Below, in pieces: positions 52,901 through 64,000 of a stretch of 64,000 bases of DNA (within the stretch, counting starts at the first letter, position 1; each line of letters opens with the position of its first letter). Location of the stretch: positions 15,812,501 through 15,876,500 of the forward strand of contig NC_135247.1 of NCBI RefSeq assembly GCF_947623445.1. The letters run 5' to 3'. Source of the stretch: Clavelina lepadiformis. Its lineage: Eukaryota > Chordata > Ascidiacea > Aplousobranchia > Clavelinidae. The notes beneath the pieces were generated by a model that was not told the DNA's origin, ran no database searches, and saw only the letters and a list, made by a program, of their open reading frames with translations. The position numbers were made by a program, and so were the translations under genes.

Positions 52901-55900
52901 TCACCAAACAAGTAAGATATTCTTCTAGCTATTGAAGCATTAAATCTATTCAGTTTTGAAAGGGAATCAAAATACATCATTAAAATAAAATTATGCCTAT
53001 ATATTTATTGGCTCGTAAACAAAGCACATAAATATACTCAACTGTAAATGGTGACCCAATTGTTCCTCTGCTAGCTGAAGCTCTGCAGTAATTGCATTTG
53101 ATTTTTGTTCATCCACATAAAAACTTTCAGCATGTTCTATAAAGTTCAAACAAATCTGTTTCATGATGAAGGCAAAAGTATATTACTGCATGCGTTTACA
53201 TTTTCATTTCCATTTACGAAAAACTTTACAACCTTTTTTATAGCCAGAGTTTAAGGGTGTGACTTACACCGTTAAATAAAACAAAATCGTACCAGAGCCA
53301 TTGTTGTGAGCATTTCGAATAGGACTGTAAGCAGATAAATCCATACAAAGTAGTCTCACTTCACAACTACAAAATGTAAAGTTACAACTTAGAAGTAATA
53401 ATTATGCAGTACTGTACTAACAATAATATCTTGATATTATAGTCCTAAGGCGATTTTTCCAGCCATAACGTTTAATGCCTGATGTAAATTTAAACTCTAA
53501 TAAATCCTGACGCAGTTCCCTACTTTTGTGATACTAAAGCAGGAGTTTCGTCAGGAATCAAGACAGATAATTTTGAAGACATATCAATCTTTTCTGAAGA
53601 TCCAATTTTCTTCGGCGATTTATTCATTTCTTCTGAGTTCATTTCTTTATAAAAAATACAACATAGAGTTGGGCTTAATTGCTTAACAGCTCCATTTACA
53701 ATGCAAAATAAAATAAACTGTGTAATTTTTATTATAAGAAGATATTGGAGTCATGCTTAAGGTGACCGTACAGTGTCTGTCACTTCAAAAATCAATACCA
53801 TCCAGTGACCAGTGACCAGTGACCAGTGACCAACCCACCTAATTCTTGACTTTTTCGCTTTTTCTGAGTGGAAGAAAGACTTGGACCTACAGAACTGCGT
53901 ACTGATCTGTGGGAAAATAAAGACAAATTATAATTGTACACAGCCCAATGTATGATGCTACAAGTGCCTACTGATTAATTAATTATTTATACTATTGTAT
54001 TTGTGCTAATAGAAACATTGCTCAACTGCATCTCTGGTCCAGTGCCTTGCATATCTGATAACTTATTAATTGGACTGACTGATGGACTTGGTTTTGGTTT
54101 ACCATCAGAGCACTTTGACTTGCGACCTATATTTAAAAAAAAAATGGTATTCATTGAGCAACTAAAACATTGCCATACAAGGAAAATTAGGTAAAGTTGC
54201 AAATGAATGATTCACAGCTTGAAGTGCCGTAAGTTTATTAGGTTTATTATGATATTACTAAAATAATTATGGCAGACACAAACCAGCATCTTGACTTAGC
54301 CTTTTCTGTTTCACAGTGTAAGGAGAGCTTGAGTCTGTTGGGTTCTCCTTTGAACTAAAAAGCAAAAAACATTTCATGCAGAAAACACAGTACAACAGCA
54401 GATACGGTGATACGAATAGATATGATACAAAATTTTGTTTGATATCAGCACTCAACTGCATTGATGGTGAAATGTTCTCTTTCATGTTTGATGTCTCGTT
54501 ACGTGAAGAATCATTACATTTCGTGAGATCAATACTATTGTTAGAAAAACTGTGCGTTTGCTTTGGTGAAACGAAAACGGTTGAACCATGACCTGTTGGT
54601 ATGTGCAATTTTAAATAATAAAAAACTGAAAACTACAACATAATAAAACAAACTTTTTATTTTTCCAATAATTTACAAATCATTGTTATACGAACACGAA
54701 AATACCACCTGACTCATTTCCATTTTTTCTTTTTTCTGTTGAACGAAATTTTGCAGAAGTTTTTGCAGTAGGTGAACTAAATTAAATGTAAAAAGACATG
54801 AAATAAATAAATAAACAGTTACATAATACAAGCTGAGTAAACATTTACATGAAAAACTTATCACAATCTTATACAACAACTTCAAATTATCAAAAAGTAA
54901 AACAAAGTGCTACTAAAAAACAAAAGGCAATTCTACTCAACTATGCTAGAGGGAGAGCGAAAGAGTTTTCTATATGAGTTTCTTTCATAGAATCCCTGTT
55001 CGGTGGAAGATGAACCTTTTTTGGTGCTACGTTTTCCGCTACAATAGTAGAAGATGTTACCGTAAAAACACTTGCCTGGCTTTTAGTTGGATGCCACAAA
55101 CCATTTCAGAAATAATGTTACAGCATGTAACCATAATTTGATTATGTAATTTAAGTTGCACATCATGAGTAATTATAAAAATTATATACTACAACAGCAC
55201 GTTATTTTATGATAATACCATTTGTTCTCAACAAAGCGGGTTCATATAACAATTACATGTTTTTGTCGAGCAGATTTGATATTGCAAAGTTTTAATATTT
55301 TCATGATGACATTCATTACAATTTCATCAAAAAAATGTTGTTTTCACACAATTTTTCAAATTAAGATCATCGGTACTTTAGATTACAAAAGAGGAAGATG
55401 TAAAATAAAGGTACAAATATTTACTATGCAACCATACTTTCTGCACTTGCACGATTTTAGTAAGCAGCAAAGCGGGCCATGATCAAGTGCAGATAATTCA
55501 AATATGTTGCATAAAGTACAGATGAGCTGAAAAGTCAGAGACCTTCATTTTGTATTAATAAAGTTTCCCCACGAAATATTATAATATAGGTTATAACTAT
55601 AGATCAGTTATGTAATTATGTACAGTAAGGTTCATTCTTTTTGTCAGTTGCATGCAACACTATGCTGAAATTTTCATTATTTAGTTTTTCTTTGTTTTTG
55701 TTTCCAAGTATGTATACTCAACCCAGATGTAGGTCTACAAGTTTCTTACAAAAAGAAAAAACATACTAGAAGTTTTCTTTACAATACCTTTGTTATCCGA
55801 AATTGAATGATGTCTTACAACAACAGTCTTATTATCCTGAAGGCTGGAGCGAGATGACCTTAAAGAGTAATATTGTGAACAAATCTTTTTGGTATGTCCA

Positions 55901-56671
55901 AATACAAATATCGTCTAAATTTTTTCACCTTTGTAACACTTTACTCAACTGCAGTGGAGAAGTAATTTTCCTAATTATTCCAGAAAGTTTTTTCTCCGGG
56001 GTCGCATTTATTTTGAATTTCTCTGCATTTAAACTGACTTGATTCTCTTCTATCATAAACAAAAAGTAATTAATAGACAAGCGAAAAACAGAGTTACAAA
56101 TCATCACAATTTGCTGTACTTGTACTCAGCCAGCGGCACATATTGGTCAGGACTTCTTCTACTTTCAACGCACAGTTTTTCTCAACTTGATCCATGCAAA
56201 AAGTTGACATTGTACGATGTGATACGATAGTCACACGTCCACGGTCAGGTTGAACTTGGAAATTATCCAGGACTTCTGCTATCTAAAATCCAGTTAAGAA
56301 AAGCTTTTTTGCTAAAATGATACACTCTGATAAAAAGCAAAAAGTCTTCTCAATTCAAAAAATTACTAAAAAACATCGTAGCTCTCACAGATACATACTT
56401 CACAAACACCTTAAAATAAAACAAGCAGTAAGCTTAGACGGCTTGCTGATCCATAATCTCAGACAAATGTAAGGACACTCACATTAATGCTTATTTGTTT
56501 TCCGTAACTATAACAAACGATCATCCTACAAGGAGGTTGATGATCTGGTTTCAATGAGAACAACACGGTTGCTTCCTTCCAACTTCTGTCATACTTGACA
56601 TTAGTACATGATTTCAGAATCCTGAATGGAACATTTTTCACAGTTGCTTCGTGCCTCGAGTTTTCATCCAT
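43995..56671 (-). CDS. usp37: Ubiquitin hydrolase of the USP37/26/29 group
   Basis: A gene of more than 20 small exons. The proposed start is ATG at 56671 (MDENSRHEATV), opening a PH-like N-terminal domain (exons 56483-56671 and 56098-56282). A long Ser/Lys-rich linker follows, in exons such as 55788-55858, about 54007-54127, about 50263-50343 and about 49160-49295, the last with a SSFYG motif also in USP37. The catalytic core begins at 48698-48817. Exon 48482-48616 has the Cys box NIGNTCYMNSVLQSLF. Next come 48152-48220, 47881-47998, 47545-47753 (DAHEFL), the zinc ribbon pairs CEKC and CEFC, then YLKRYSYN near 46900. A UIM-like IQLAMQLSIEEQ lies near 45840 and an acidic Ser/Asn-rich insert at about 45180-45688. 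The His box GHYISDV is near 44240, and the protein ends in FLRLYDTSK. Human USP37 removes ubiquitin chains from cyclin A and replication factors. Phase between the second and third exons was not resolved. Confidence 0.85.
51838..52068 (-). repeat. tRNA-Ser-derived SINE
   Basis: Lies in a large intron of the USP37-like gene. Read on the minus strand from about 52064 it opens with GTGGTCGAGTGGTTAACGC, a good tRNA D-arm and A box (TGGTCGAGTGG). Next is CCTGGAAAT, like the anticodon loop of tRNA-Ser(GGA), and CTGGGTT, a damaged B box. The rest, to about 51838, is unrelated to tRNA. Stems do not pair well enough for a working tRNA. A tail is not clear. Confidence 0.6.
53802..53831. repeat. Heptamer tandem repeat (CCAGTGA)4
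   Basis: Four perfect copies of CCAGTGA plus CC, inside an intron of the USP37-like gene. A small minisatellite; no function is suggested. Confidence 0.85.
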
Positions 56672-59600
56672 CACAAAAGAACGAAGTAAAACGTTAAGTA
56701 ATTTTGAACCAGTAATCTTGTATCTACATGGCAATGCATTAATTCATTCATCATAATAAGCTGTCTTATGATATAACTATTTATAATTCAAAATGTCCTT
56801 TGAAATTTTTCTACTACGGATGGGGCAAAAATGCATGATACCCAATATTTAAAACTATTACTTGATGTGAGTTTGCATACTTGAGTATGATGTCACAATG
56901 ATGATGACACTTATTCAAACTAAAAAGACCACTCTTTATGCCAAACACTTGTCACCATGCATCAAACTGCATTAAGTGTGATCAAGCTTTGACAACAGGG
57001 ACCACTCTTTGCACCAAATGTGAGTTACCATCTGTCATGCTGCTCTAACAAGTGGCAGATTTATTGGGAGAAGACCATTATTCATTCCATTTCAGCTCTA
57101 ATAAGCTGTTTACTCCATAAATCAATGCTTTACCAAGGTAATTGTACCGCACCGTATTAATTTGTATGCAGGTCACACAGGCTAACATAGTTACAGGTTA
57201 TTACAGGCCATGTTCATTTTTGAGTGCTGTCGCTCCCAAATGTGCTTGGTATAAACATTTCTTCGTACAACTGTCGCACTAGCTGTTGTTAAACGTCACG
57301 TCATTTTCACAACATAGGGGTCAAGACAAACGTCAAATCATCAGTGACGTCTTGAGTTGCTAAAGTATAGCTTACTTGTTCTAAAGGTAGGGATTTCATA
57401 GGAATTTTTACAGAGCAATGTAGACGTAAAACACAAAAGGATTATATGATTTTTTAGTATATAGATATTTTTGCTCATTAGCCACCACATCAAAGTCAGA
57501 CCAGTACAAAAGAAGTGATTAAAACAGATTTGAAGATAAGATATCTTCACAAAAATTTAAGGATATTTAGAAGAGGAACTAAAGCAAAAGTGTGCCAAAA
57601 AAGAGCTCTTTACTGTTCCTATAGTTTGCAGAATATTTAGATTTGGGCATGTATCAGACTTCATCAAGACGAAAAATTTAGCCCTCTTTGAGGCCAGTGT
57701 GTTTGTTTTTATAGAAATAACGGAAATTTTGCAGGTAGCCACTTGAAATTTGGCATGTTTGAAGAAGATGAGTTTCTAATCTTGTATGAAAAATTTAATT
57801 AAAAAATTAAAATAAAAATTAAATTAGTGATTTTTGGCATAATTTTGGACACTGGATACTTAAACATATTGGCTAGTGTACCCTAAACATAACGATGGAG
57901 TTGCGCACCGCGTGCTTTTTATAAACTAGAAGACTGATCTGAATAGATTCCTGCTGGGTTGGTACGCTTTCACAGTTTGTGAGGTGACATTTCTTCCAAA
58001 TACTGTATAAAGTTTTTGGGCTGCATGGGACACGCAATCTTATGCATAAGACAGATTGCCTACTATCCCTACCATGACCTATACTTACTATATTAATAGT
58101 ATTATGTTGGCGTGGTGAGAATTTTAGCATTACACCTATTGGTGCATTTATCCGATGCACTGAAAACAAAATATATAACAGGGTTGTAGCCTGTATAGGA
58201 CAGATTTAATCTATCAGTAATTAGTTAGCCTTTAGCCTATTATTCATTCTGTTCACATTGTCATGCAAAACGCACTTGCTTTCTTTAAAACCTGTTTTAC
58301 ATAGGCCTAGCCTAGCCTAGCCTATAACCACAGAAGCTCCAGAACAGCAGAAGTTTAAATGCGAAAAAAATGAAGGAAATGAAGCAGCTTTGCCTAGCCT
58401 AGCCTACAGTAAAAATATAAGAAGTAGATTTCCGCTCGCCTTGATGCTTATAGCCTAATTCATACATGGGAGTCAAACTCTGGCGAGCTAGCTGGTAAAT
58501 CACATGTCCGGCAGTAACGAACTAAAATCAGTCTGCCTAAAGCCCTAAACCTTTCAACGTTTTTACCTGTGGAATTTCAAATTCTTCCTTTAATAAACTA
58601 GCAACACAATGAATCAATGAACACATCAACAGGATTCTTCCGCCAAATAAATACATAAATTAAATTAAATCCCCTGATGTGATTTCCCGCGCTATAGACA
58701 TCGCAACTGACAGGTATGCTGACATGAGTGAAAAATAGCTGGCTAGAAAAGAATTGGGTTAATTTACAAAATTTTATACAAGAAAAAAATAGATACAGTT
58801 AAGCATAGTATCAATAATCTAGATAACAACCCCAACCAAAAAAAGTGATATTCTAATCAAGATTTTGTCTAGAAAACAATTCAATATGAGGAATGAAAAA
58901 AATTGGAATGGGCCAGGTAAGAATTTAACCCAAGTGAAAATTCCAAAAGAAAGAAGAAAGAAACCAGAAACTTGTAGACTCAAAACATCCGTAACAAATC
59001 AACTTAAAGATCAGAAAAAAAATCAACACACAAAATATACCAAACTGAAAAATAACGAAATAGAATTTAGCAAACTACTCATCGGGTGGATAGTAAAACA
59101 AAGAAAACTGGTTTATTACGTTTTCTGAAGTTCATTACTAAGTTTTGACAAGTCACGTGTCGATTTTTTAGGTTTATTTTCAAATTTTGTTTGAATTATT
59201 GTTATTACAGTTAATTCCATTTTGGTTAAAAATGGTTTTTTCTGTAAGGACAGTTCTTGCCTTTCTGTGTTTTTGTCGAATCATAGCCCAGAAGTTTATT
59301 AGTTTCCTGTTTTGAAAACTGTAATGGGCTACTTTCTTGTTTATAAAATCCAGCTTGTTACTTTTCTGTTGAGAATTTTTTTGCTTGGAATTTTTAACCT
59401 TGGGTAGTTCTAGGCTATATTGATTTTATAGCACCCCCAAGCATGATTTGTGTTTGGAGGCTGTGCTAACCCTTTGTCGTTATAGCACCACAGACCAGAG
59501 CATAATTAACATTTTGCACGTTTCAAGCCCTCAAGGCCTTGCCGTTTTTTCTCGTTCGTTGATTGTGTGTGAGCATACTTTTTTCTATTAGGCTATAACG

Positions 59601-60026
59601 TAGCGGCGTAGCCTATAGATTAGCATCATTTTTTCGCTTCCCACAGTCCACGGCGAAAAATAAGTGGTACGATACGATGGTCATTTATAACTTACAGTTA
59701 TTACAAAAATCAGTTATCATTTGGTTGTTGTGTATGATATAGACAGTGGTGGGATCCATCCGGTTTCGCACGACGCAAGGAGTTTTATTTGAATTTGTCA
59801 GCTTTCTTTGTGGACCCTTCGTAGTCTACTGCTATTCCGTGCTTCCTGGGAGGAACGCGCGCTCCTTGTATATGAGTCAAATTGCTTGAAGGCAACCTAT
59901 TTGTGATTTCAGCAAGTTGTAGAAACAAAATGTGACTGTAATAAAATAAAATAAAAAAGACGAAGTGGTAAGACCACCATCATCACAATGCAGCATTTTA
60001 CGACCAAATGTTTCCCTGTTAATGTA
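56672..60026. other. 5' flank of the USP37-like gene
   Basis: No confident coding region. A possible non-coding first exon ends at about 58566, where the minus strand reads CCACAG then GTAAAA; its own ATG frame does not join the next exon, so it would be leader only. A GCCTA tandem run lies at 58304-58325 with a shorter one near 58393. Around 56927-57030 a stretch with CCACTCTTT-GCC-AA is loosely duplicated. An 87-residue frame at 58865 has no known signature. The dispersed repeat at 59551 lies at the right end. Confidence 0.4.
59551..59678. repeat. Short dispersed repeat, copy 2 (pair at 991)
   Basis: Partner of 991-1107, same orientation: CTCGTTCGTTGA, GTGAGCATA, TTCGCTTCCCACAGTC and GGCGAAAAATAA in the same order and spacing to within about ten bases. 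Confidence 0.55.
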
Positions 60027-60673
60027 CGAGGTCTGTTCAAAAAGTATCCGACCTTTTCTTTTCCCGGCAAAAGTAGTGCCACCTGCGCCAAGTTTTTTTT
60101 GGAACATTGTTACGTCACTATTACTCTGTACGTGTGAATCGTTTCAAGCCAATCGGCCATGTCATTCTCTCTGTGTTAAACATTAAATGCAGGTATATAG
60201 AACGTGCCCGGTGATTTTTTTCACTCAAAATCGCATTTCAATGACCGAACGCATCGAACAGAGGTATTGCATAAAGTTTTGCAAAAAGCTTCCCAACGAC
60301 AATGCGTCCGCTCATTCCGCCTATTTGATCCAATTCTTCCTGGCCAGAAACGGCATGTCACTTATTCGCCAGGCTCCTTACTATTCAGACTTGGCACCAT
60401 TTGATTTCTGGCTTTTCCCCAAGTTTAAGACCACTCTAAAAGGGACACGATTTCAATCACTAGAAGACATCATAGATCGACGGAGGAGCTATGGAGCATT
60501 TCTAGATTCAAGGAGGAGCAATTCAAGAGATGTGTCCAGAAGTGGAAGAAGGGCTGGGAAAAGTGTGTGGACCGCCAAGGTGATTATTTTGAAGGAAATT
60601 AAATAAAGTTTGTGAAATTTATTGTGTTGTGAGCTGTATGCTAAAAGGTAGGATACTTTTCGAACAGACCTCG
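60027..60673 (+). mobile_element. mariner element, internally deleted
   Basis: About 647 bp, half the usual 1.3 kb. The left end CGAGGTCTGTTCAAAAAGTA and the right end (inverse) CGAGGTCTGTTCGAAAAGTA form about 30-bp inverted repeats with few mismatches. TA lies before the left end; after the right end the sequence is AATA, so the TA duplication is worn. The frame inside joins the two ends of a transposase. Confidence 0.88.
60241..60606 (+). pseudogene. mariner transposase, fused N- and C-terminal pieces
   Basis: From ATG at 60241 the frame reads MTERIEQRYCIKFCKKL, the start of the mariner DNA-binding domain, then passes directly to NDNASAHSA, the block around the second catalytic Asp. APYYSDLAPFDFWLFPKFK follows, which holds the third Asp of the mariner DD34D triad. 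About 200 residues, including most helix-turn-helix repeats and the first Asp, are missing. After SLEDI the frame departs from the family. It cannot act alone but keeps both element ends. Confidence 0.87.
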
Positions 60674-61537
60674 AATATAGACTACGCAAAAAGCGATGAT
60701 TATGAAATGCCATGATGGCATAATATAGGCTAAGCTAATTGCGTGAAGAAAAATAACCCGCTAAATCCATAAAAGCTAGATTTAAATTTTTATTCGAAAC
60801 ATTTGCATATTACTTATACCTGTATATAACAAAGATTTTAAATAGATGGCTCATAATTTGGAAAGTTAGAGAGTCACGACCGGGGTTCGGGTTTTTTTTC
60901 TTCGCACAAATAAACCTTGTTAGGGCATTGACTAAATATCTCATGCCACTATGTATACAAACATACAAGAATACATTAACTTTTATAAAAAAAAAATAGG
61001 CATCCGTTCCAGGCGAATTATATACTAGGCCTATAGCTACGCATGTTTTTGTGCAAACCATAACTGGTAAACACGCAAAAACGACATTTACACATAGCAC
61101 GTTAAAATATTTCAGCCGCAGGCTTTTGTTTTGAAAGCAATGTCTCCCGTTCTTAATTACCTGAGTATCCTGTAAAGCGTGTGGTTTTGCTACAATGAAA
61201 TTTTGCAGAATTCAGAAAAACACAAGGAAAATGTGCACATAAGTTAACGACTCACGAGTATTAGGCTATTATTGTACATCAGGTATGAGAGTAAGCTATA
61301 ATTTGAAGCAAGCGTTCCTATTTCATGAGGAAACAAATCATTTTATGAAAACTAAACAGCTTCTTTATTTATTCCATAACATTAAGGAGATATAGCTCAC
61401 CCAAATTCTGGCAATAGACAATTTGTACCACATCTAACGCCAGGGCCTGGAGAATAGGCTTTACAGTTTACACTGTATATACAGTTTTTATCTATTATAC
61501 AGGTTTTAGCTATTTTCCGGTACAGCATAAGGTTATA
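60674..61537. other. 5' flank of the mannanase gene
   Basis: No supported gene. It should contain the promoter of the gene at 61538. No motif stands out. Confidence 0.4.
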
Positions 61538-63897
61538 ATGGTCAAATATCAACTAGTAATTTTAATATCGTATCTGTCCCTTTCTGTCGTTATAGCTGCG
61601 CGTCTTCGTGTGTGTTCAGGGTAAGTCTTGAAAACGTTTGAATTTTCTAATGCAAAATATTTTTTTGAAGGTAAAAGGACTTTAAACTTTAAGACTCAAC
61701 CTACGTAGAAATGGTATGCAATGCTGATTTGTGTTTAATCTATCATACCGGGAATGTTAAATGTATATCATTACTACGTTTTTTATTAATTTATATGTTT
61801 TGAGTGCATGGAGATTTTTGCGTTCTAACAATTTGCCTTAAAATATCAAAAGAAATTCCAGAAAATTTTGCTACAATGGGAAGCAGGTTTACCTTTCTGG
61901 TATGAACCAGGCTTGGAAATTTTACGCCCACGACTTTGGAAACGGTCAGTACAGCAGCAGCAAGGTTCATTTGGAATCAACGTTGAAACAGATTCATAAA
62001 AACGGCGGCAATTCGATCCGTAAGTGGACGACAATATGGATATATGCTTTATGTATATTTGACTATTTTTTAGAAAGTATTTTTATGTTATATACGTTGA
62101 TTTCTTATTCTGTGTTAAGGTATTTGGCTACATACCACCAGTGCCTTAACGCCACGTTTCAATAGTACTGGCCACGTTGTGGCAGCTGACCATTGCAACA
62201 ATCATATAATTTCTGAAATGAAAGAATACTTGTGTGCTGCCGAACGTTACAACATCGTGGTATTCTTTGTCTTGTGGAACGGAGCAGACCCTAATTGGTG
62301 GCGAAATTATCAGTGGGGTATGCATGTTACGACTAATTTACCAGCTCACTGGTTTTTTATTCCAATTTCAGTGGTGGAAACATAATGTATTGTACTAATA
62401 GAAAACATAGAGTTTTTTATTTAACATAATACGATTTTGAGGTACAATCAAGTTTCCAATACTGTATAATTGTATATGATAAATTTTGTAAAATGTGACT
62501 TAAAATCTGCTTGTGCAAGTCTGTTTGTTTATTCCAATCATGCCCGATCTTTAGGCTACATTATAAATTATGAAATAAATTACTTAAGTGACAGTATTTT
62601 TTGGATCCATTTTATAGCTCGACAGTTCAACGGACTGATCACTGTAGACTCCAAGCTACAGTCCTACATCGACAACGCACTCATTCCCATTGTTAAAGGC
62701 TTAAAGACCTTCTCATCTCTTGGCGGTTATGAGATAATCAACGAACCAGAAGGAATCCTTTTCGTGAGTATTTGACATTTAACTCAAACATTGATGTCGC
62801 AATGATATATTCAGCGATTATGTCTGATTAATTTATTCTTCGACTGATACCATGGTTTATACTTTGCCACTTGAAATGTTGAATGAGAAAAAAATGAAAA
62901 CAGTCGACTCGATTTCGCTTAAAATATGAACAAGCTGTATCAATATCATTCGTTTAAATTCCTGTTACTGTAAACAAATAGGTTACACCCAACTTCAACT
63001 TACGATTAACTCAAAGTGATTGTTTCTACCTTAGTGTATTAAAAAATTTTGTTATTTCAAAATTAGTTAAAAAAATTAGCCTACTTAGGTAGTACTGGTA
63101 CTGCGTACTTAGGTACTGCGTGTAATAACTAACAGCGCGTCCACGTATAAGATGTGAGAGTTTACAGCTGCATCTTCGCACAGCGTAGATGTATATGGGT
63201 AAAGGTGGATGATATCTACCGTAGGCTAATCGGTGTAGGCTGCTGATCGGTGATGTTTAGGCGGTGGACGACAATGTCTGCATTACACTGATACCTGCCG
63301 CCAAATTCAGCAATTTTGGATGAATTAAAGTTTGGAAAACTTAAAAATAATTTGATAAGCACCTTCGACTTAACAAGTTATCTGATAAAATAAAAAGGCT
63401 TCGCCATATACTTGACCGAACCCTTTAGTATTTTTATTCGGCTGCCACTATTTCACCGAAAAAAGTCGTGCGCTCGAAGCTATTTTTCACAGTTTCTTGT
63501 TATCCTATAGGTTATAATTTAAATGTTATAACATAGTCACTTTAACGGTAAACCTAACCTAAATCTGTGACTCTTTAGTTTTTGGAATAGGTCTTATATC
63601 TTCTGGTCTAAATCTAACCCCAATAAACCTTTTATAGCTAAAGTCAACTTTTTGCGTATTCATTCTCCTAACCTAACCGCCTGTATCTAACAGGCTGCGT
63701 GACCTACATCAAGTAAAATATTTACTTCATATTTACTGTATTTGTTTCCAGACTGCTGCAAATTCTGTTGCCTGTTTCGATGCATCACGATTAGCTGGCT
63801 CCGGGGCTGGTTTTGCTGCGCAGCATCAATTTCCCAACCTCTTCTACATGCACCGGCTTCAGAGATTCATCAACTGGCAAGCTAACGCAATAAAAAC
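61538..63897 (+). CDS. Secreted GH5 endo-beta-mannanase, 5' part (cut by window edge)
   Basis: Five exons: 61538-61620, 61862-62019, 62120-62317, 62618-62763 and 63752-63897, giving 243 codons before the window ends. The first exon encodes a hydrophobic signal peptide, MVKYQLVILISYLSLSVVIA, so the enzyme is likely secreted. Family features follow in order: FCYNGKQVYLSGMNQAW, YAHDFGNGQYS, NGGNSIRIWLH, YNIVVFFVLWNGA, KLQSYIDNALIPIVKGLK and GGYEIINEPEG. The Glu of NEPEG, residue 189, is the expected acid/base of glycoside hydrolase family 5; the nucleophile Glu would lie beyond the window. CFDASRLAGSGAGFA and LQRFINWQANAIK also match mollusc and arthropod mannan endo-1,4-beta-mannosidases. These cut beta-mannans of algae and plants, so a digestive role is inferred. 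Confidence 0.9.
62764..63751 (+). other. Fourth intron of the mannanase gene
   Basis: The largest visible intron of this gene, opening with GTGAGT and closing with TTTCCAG. It holds no coding region or transposon end that I recognise. Confidence 0.6.
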
Positions 63898-64000
63898 GTA
63901 AGTGATTAGCCTAAGTATGGTTTTCAGAAAAGTTCAAATCGAAAAAGTATTTAAACATATTCTAAACCTTGATTTATATGGCTAAGAACATATGATAGAC

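Noticed and set aside
58566-58625. First coding exon of the USP37-like gene, with its own ATG
   Set aside because: Its phase does not fit the next exon, where a stop would follow; at most a leader exon.
58865-59128. 87-codon lysine-rich frame
   Set aside because: Composition follows local A-richness; no motif.

Overview
The window looks like nuclear DNA of a tunicate, most likely an ascidian of the Ciona type. This is inferred from several things. The DNA is AT-rich, with compact genes split by many short GT-AG introns of about 50 to 120 bp. The genes are of animal or chordate type: a tetraspanin with eight ectodomain cysteines, MIC13, Ku70 with a C-terminal SAP domain, a USP37-type deubiquitinase, serpins and TPMT. 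Small decayed transposons sit in introns and between genes. No bacterial operon, CRISPR array, rRNA or intact tRNA gene was seen. The species cannot be named from the sequence alone.

Layout. 1-4850: gene-poor, with one short dispersed repeat and two perfect TGACGTCA sites. 4851-10325 (+): an eight-exon gene for an 855-residue low-complexity protein ending in one PDZ domain. 12642-13343 (-): a single-exon thiopurine methyltransferase-like gene. 16039-23384 (-): three tandem single-exon serpins with matching bodies but different reactive loops. 24195-26540: a decayed LINE split cleanly at a TTAA by a piggyBac element with a cut-down transposase. 26541-30606: no recognisable gene, but two related direct repeats that could be old LTRs. 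30607-35668 (-): a TspanC8 tetraspanin. 36308-38761 (-): MIC13. 39715-43713 (+): Ku70 (XRCC6), head to head with MIC13. 43995-56671 (-): a many-exon USP37-like deubiquitinase, tail to tail with XRCC6. 60027-60673: an internally deleted mariner. 61538-63897 (+): the first five coding exons of a secreted GH5 beta-mannanase that runs off the right edge.

Functions. Apart from the serpin cluster, which must have grown by local duplication, the neighbours do not form one pathway. They cover membrane protease control (tetraspanin), mitochondrial cristae (MIC13), DNA end joining (Ku70), cell-cycle or replication-linked deubiquitination (USP37-like), protease inhibition (serpins) and polysaccharide digestion (mannanase). 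MIC13 and XRCC6 share a 953-bp gap between start codons. XRCC6 and the USP37-like gene have poly(A) signals only about 65 bp apart.

Exon limits were set by hand from splice signals, reading phase and remembered family sequences, with no database search. The reading phase closes exactly for the PDZ gene, tetraspanin, MIC13 and XRCC6, and across the five visible mannanase exons. The serpin and TPMT frames are simple open frames. The middle and N-terminal exons of the USP37-like gene are only partly resolved. No clearly new defence or mobile system was found. The strongest leads are the serpin reactive-loop set, the single-exon TPMT, the animal GH5 enzyme, and a few well-dated transposon insertions.
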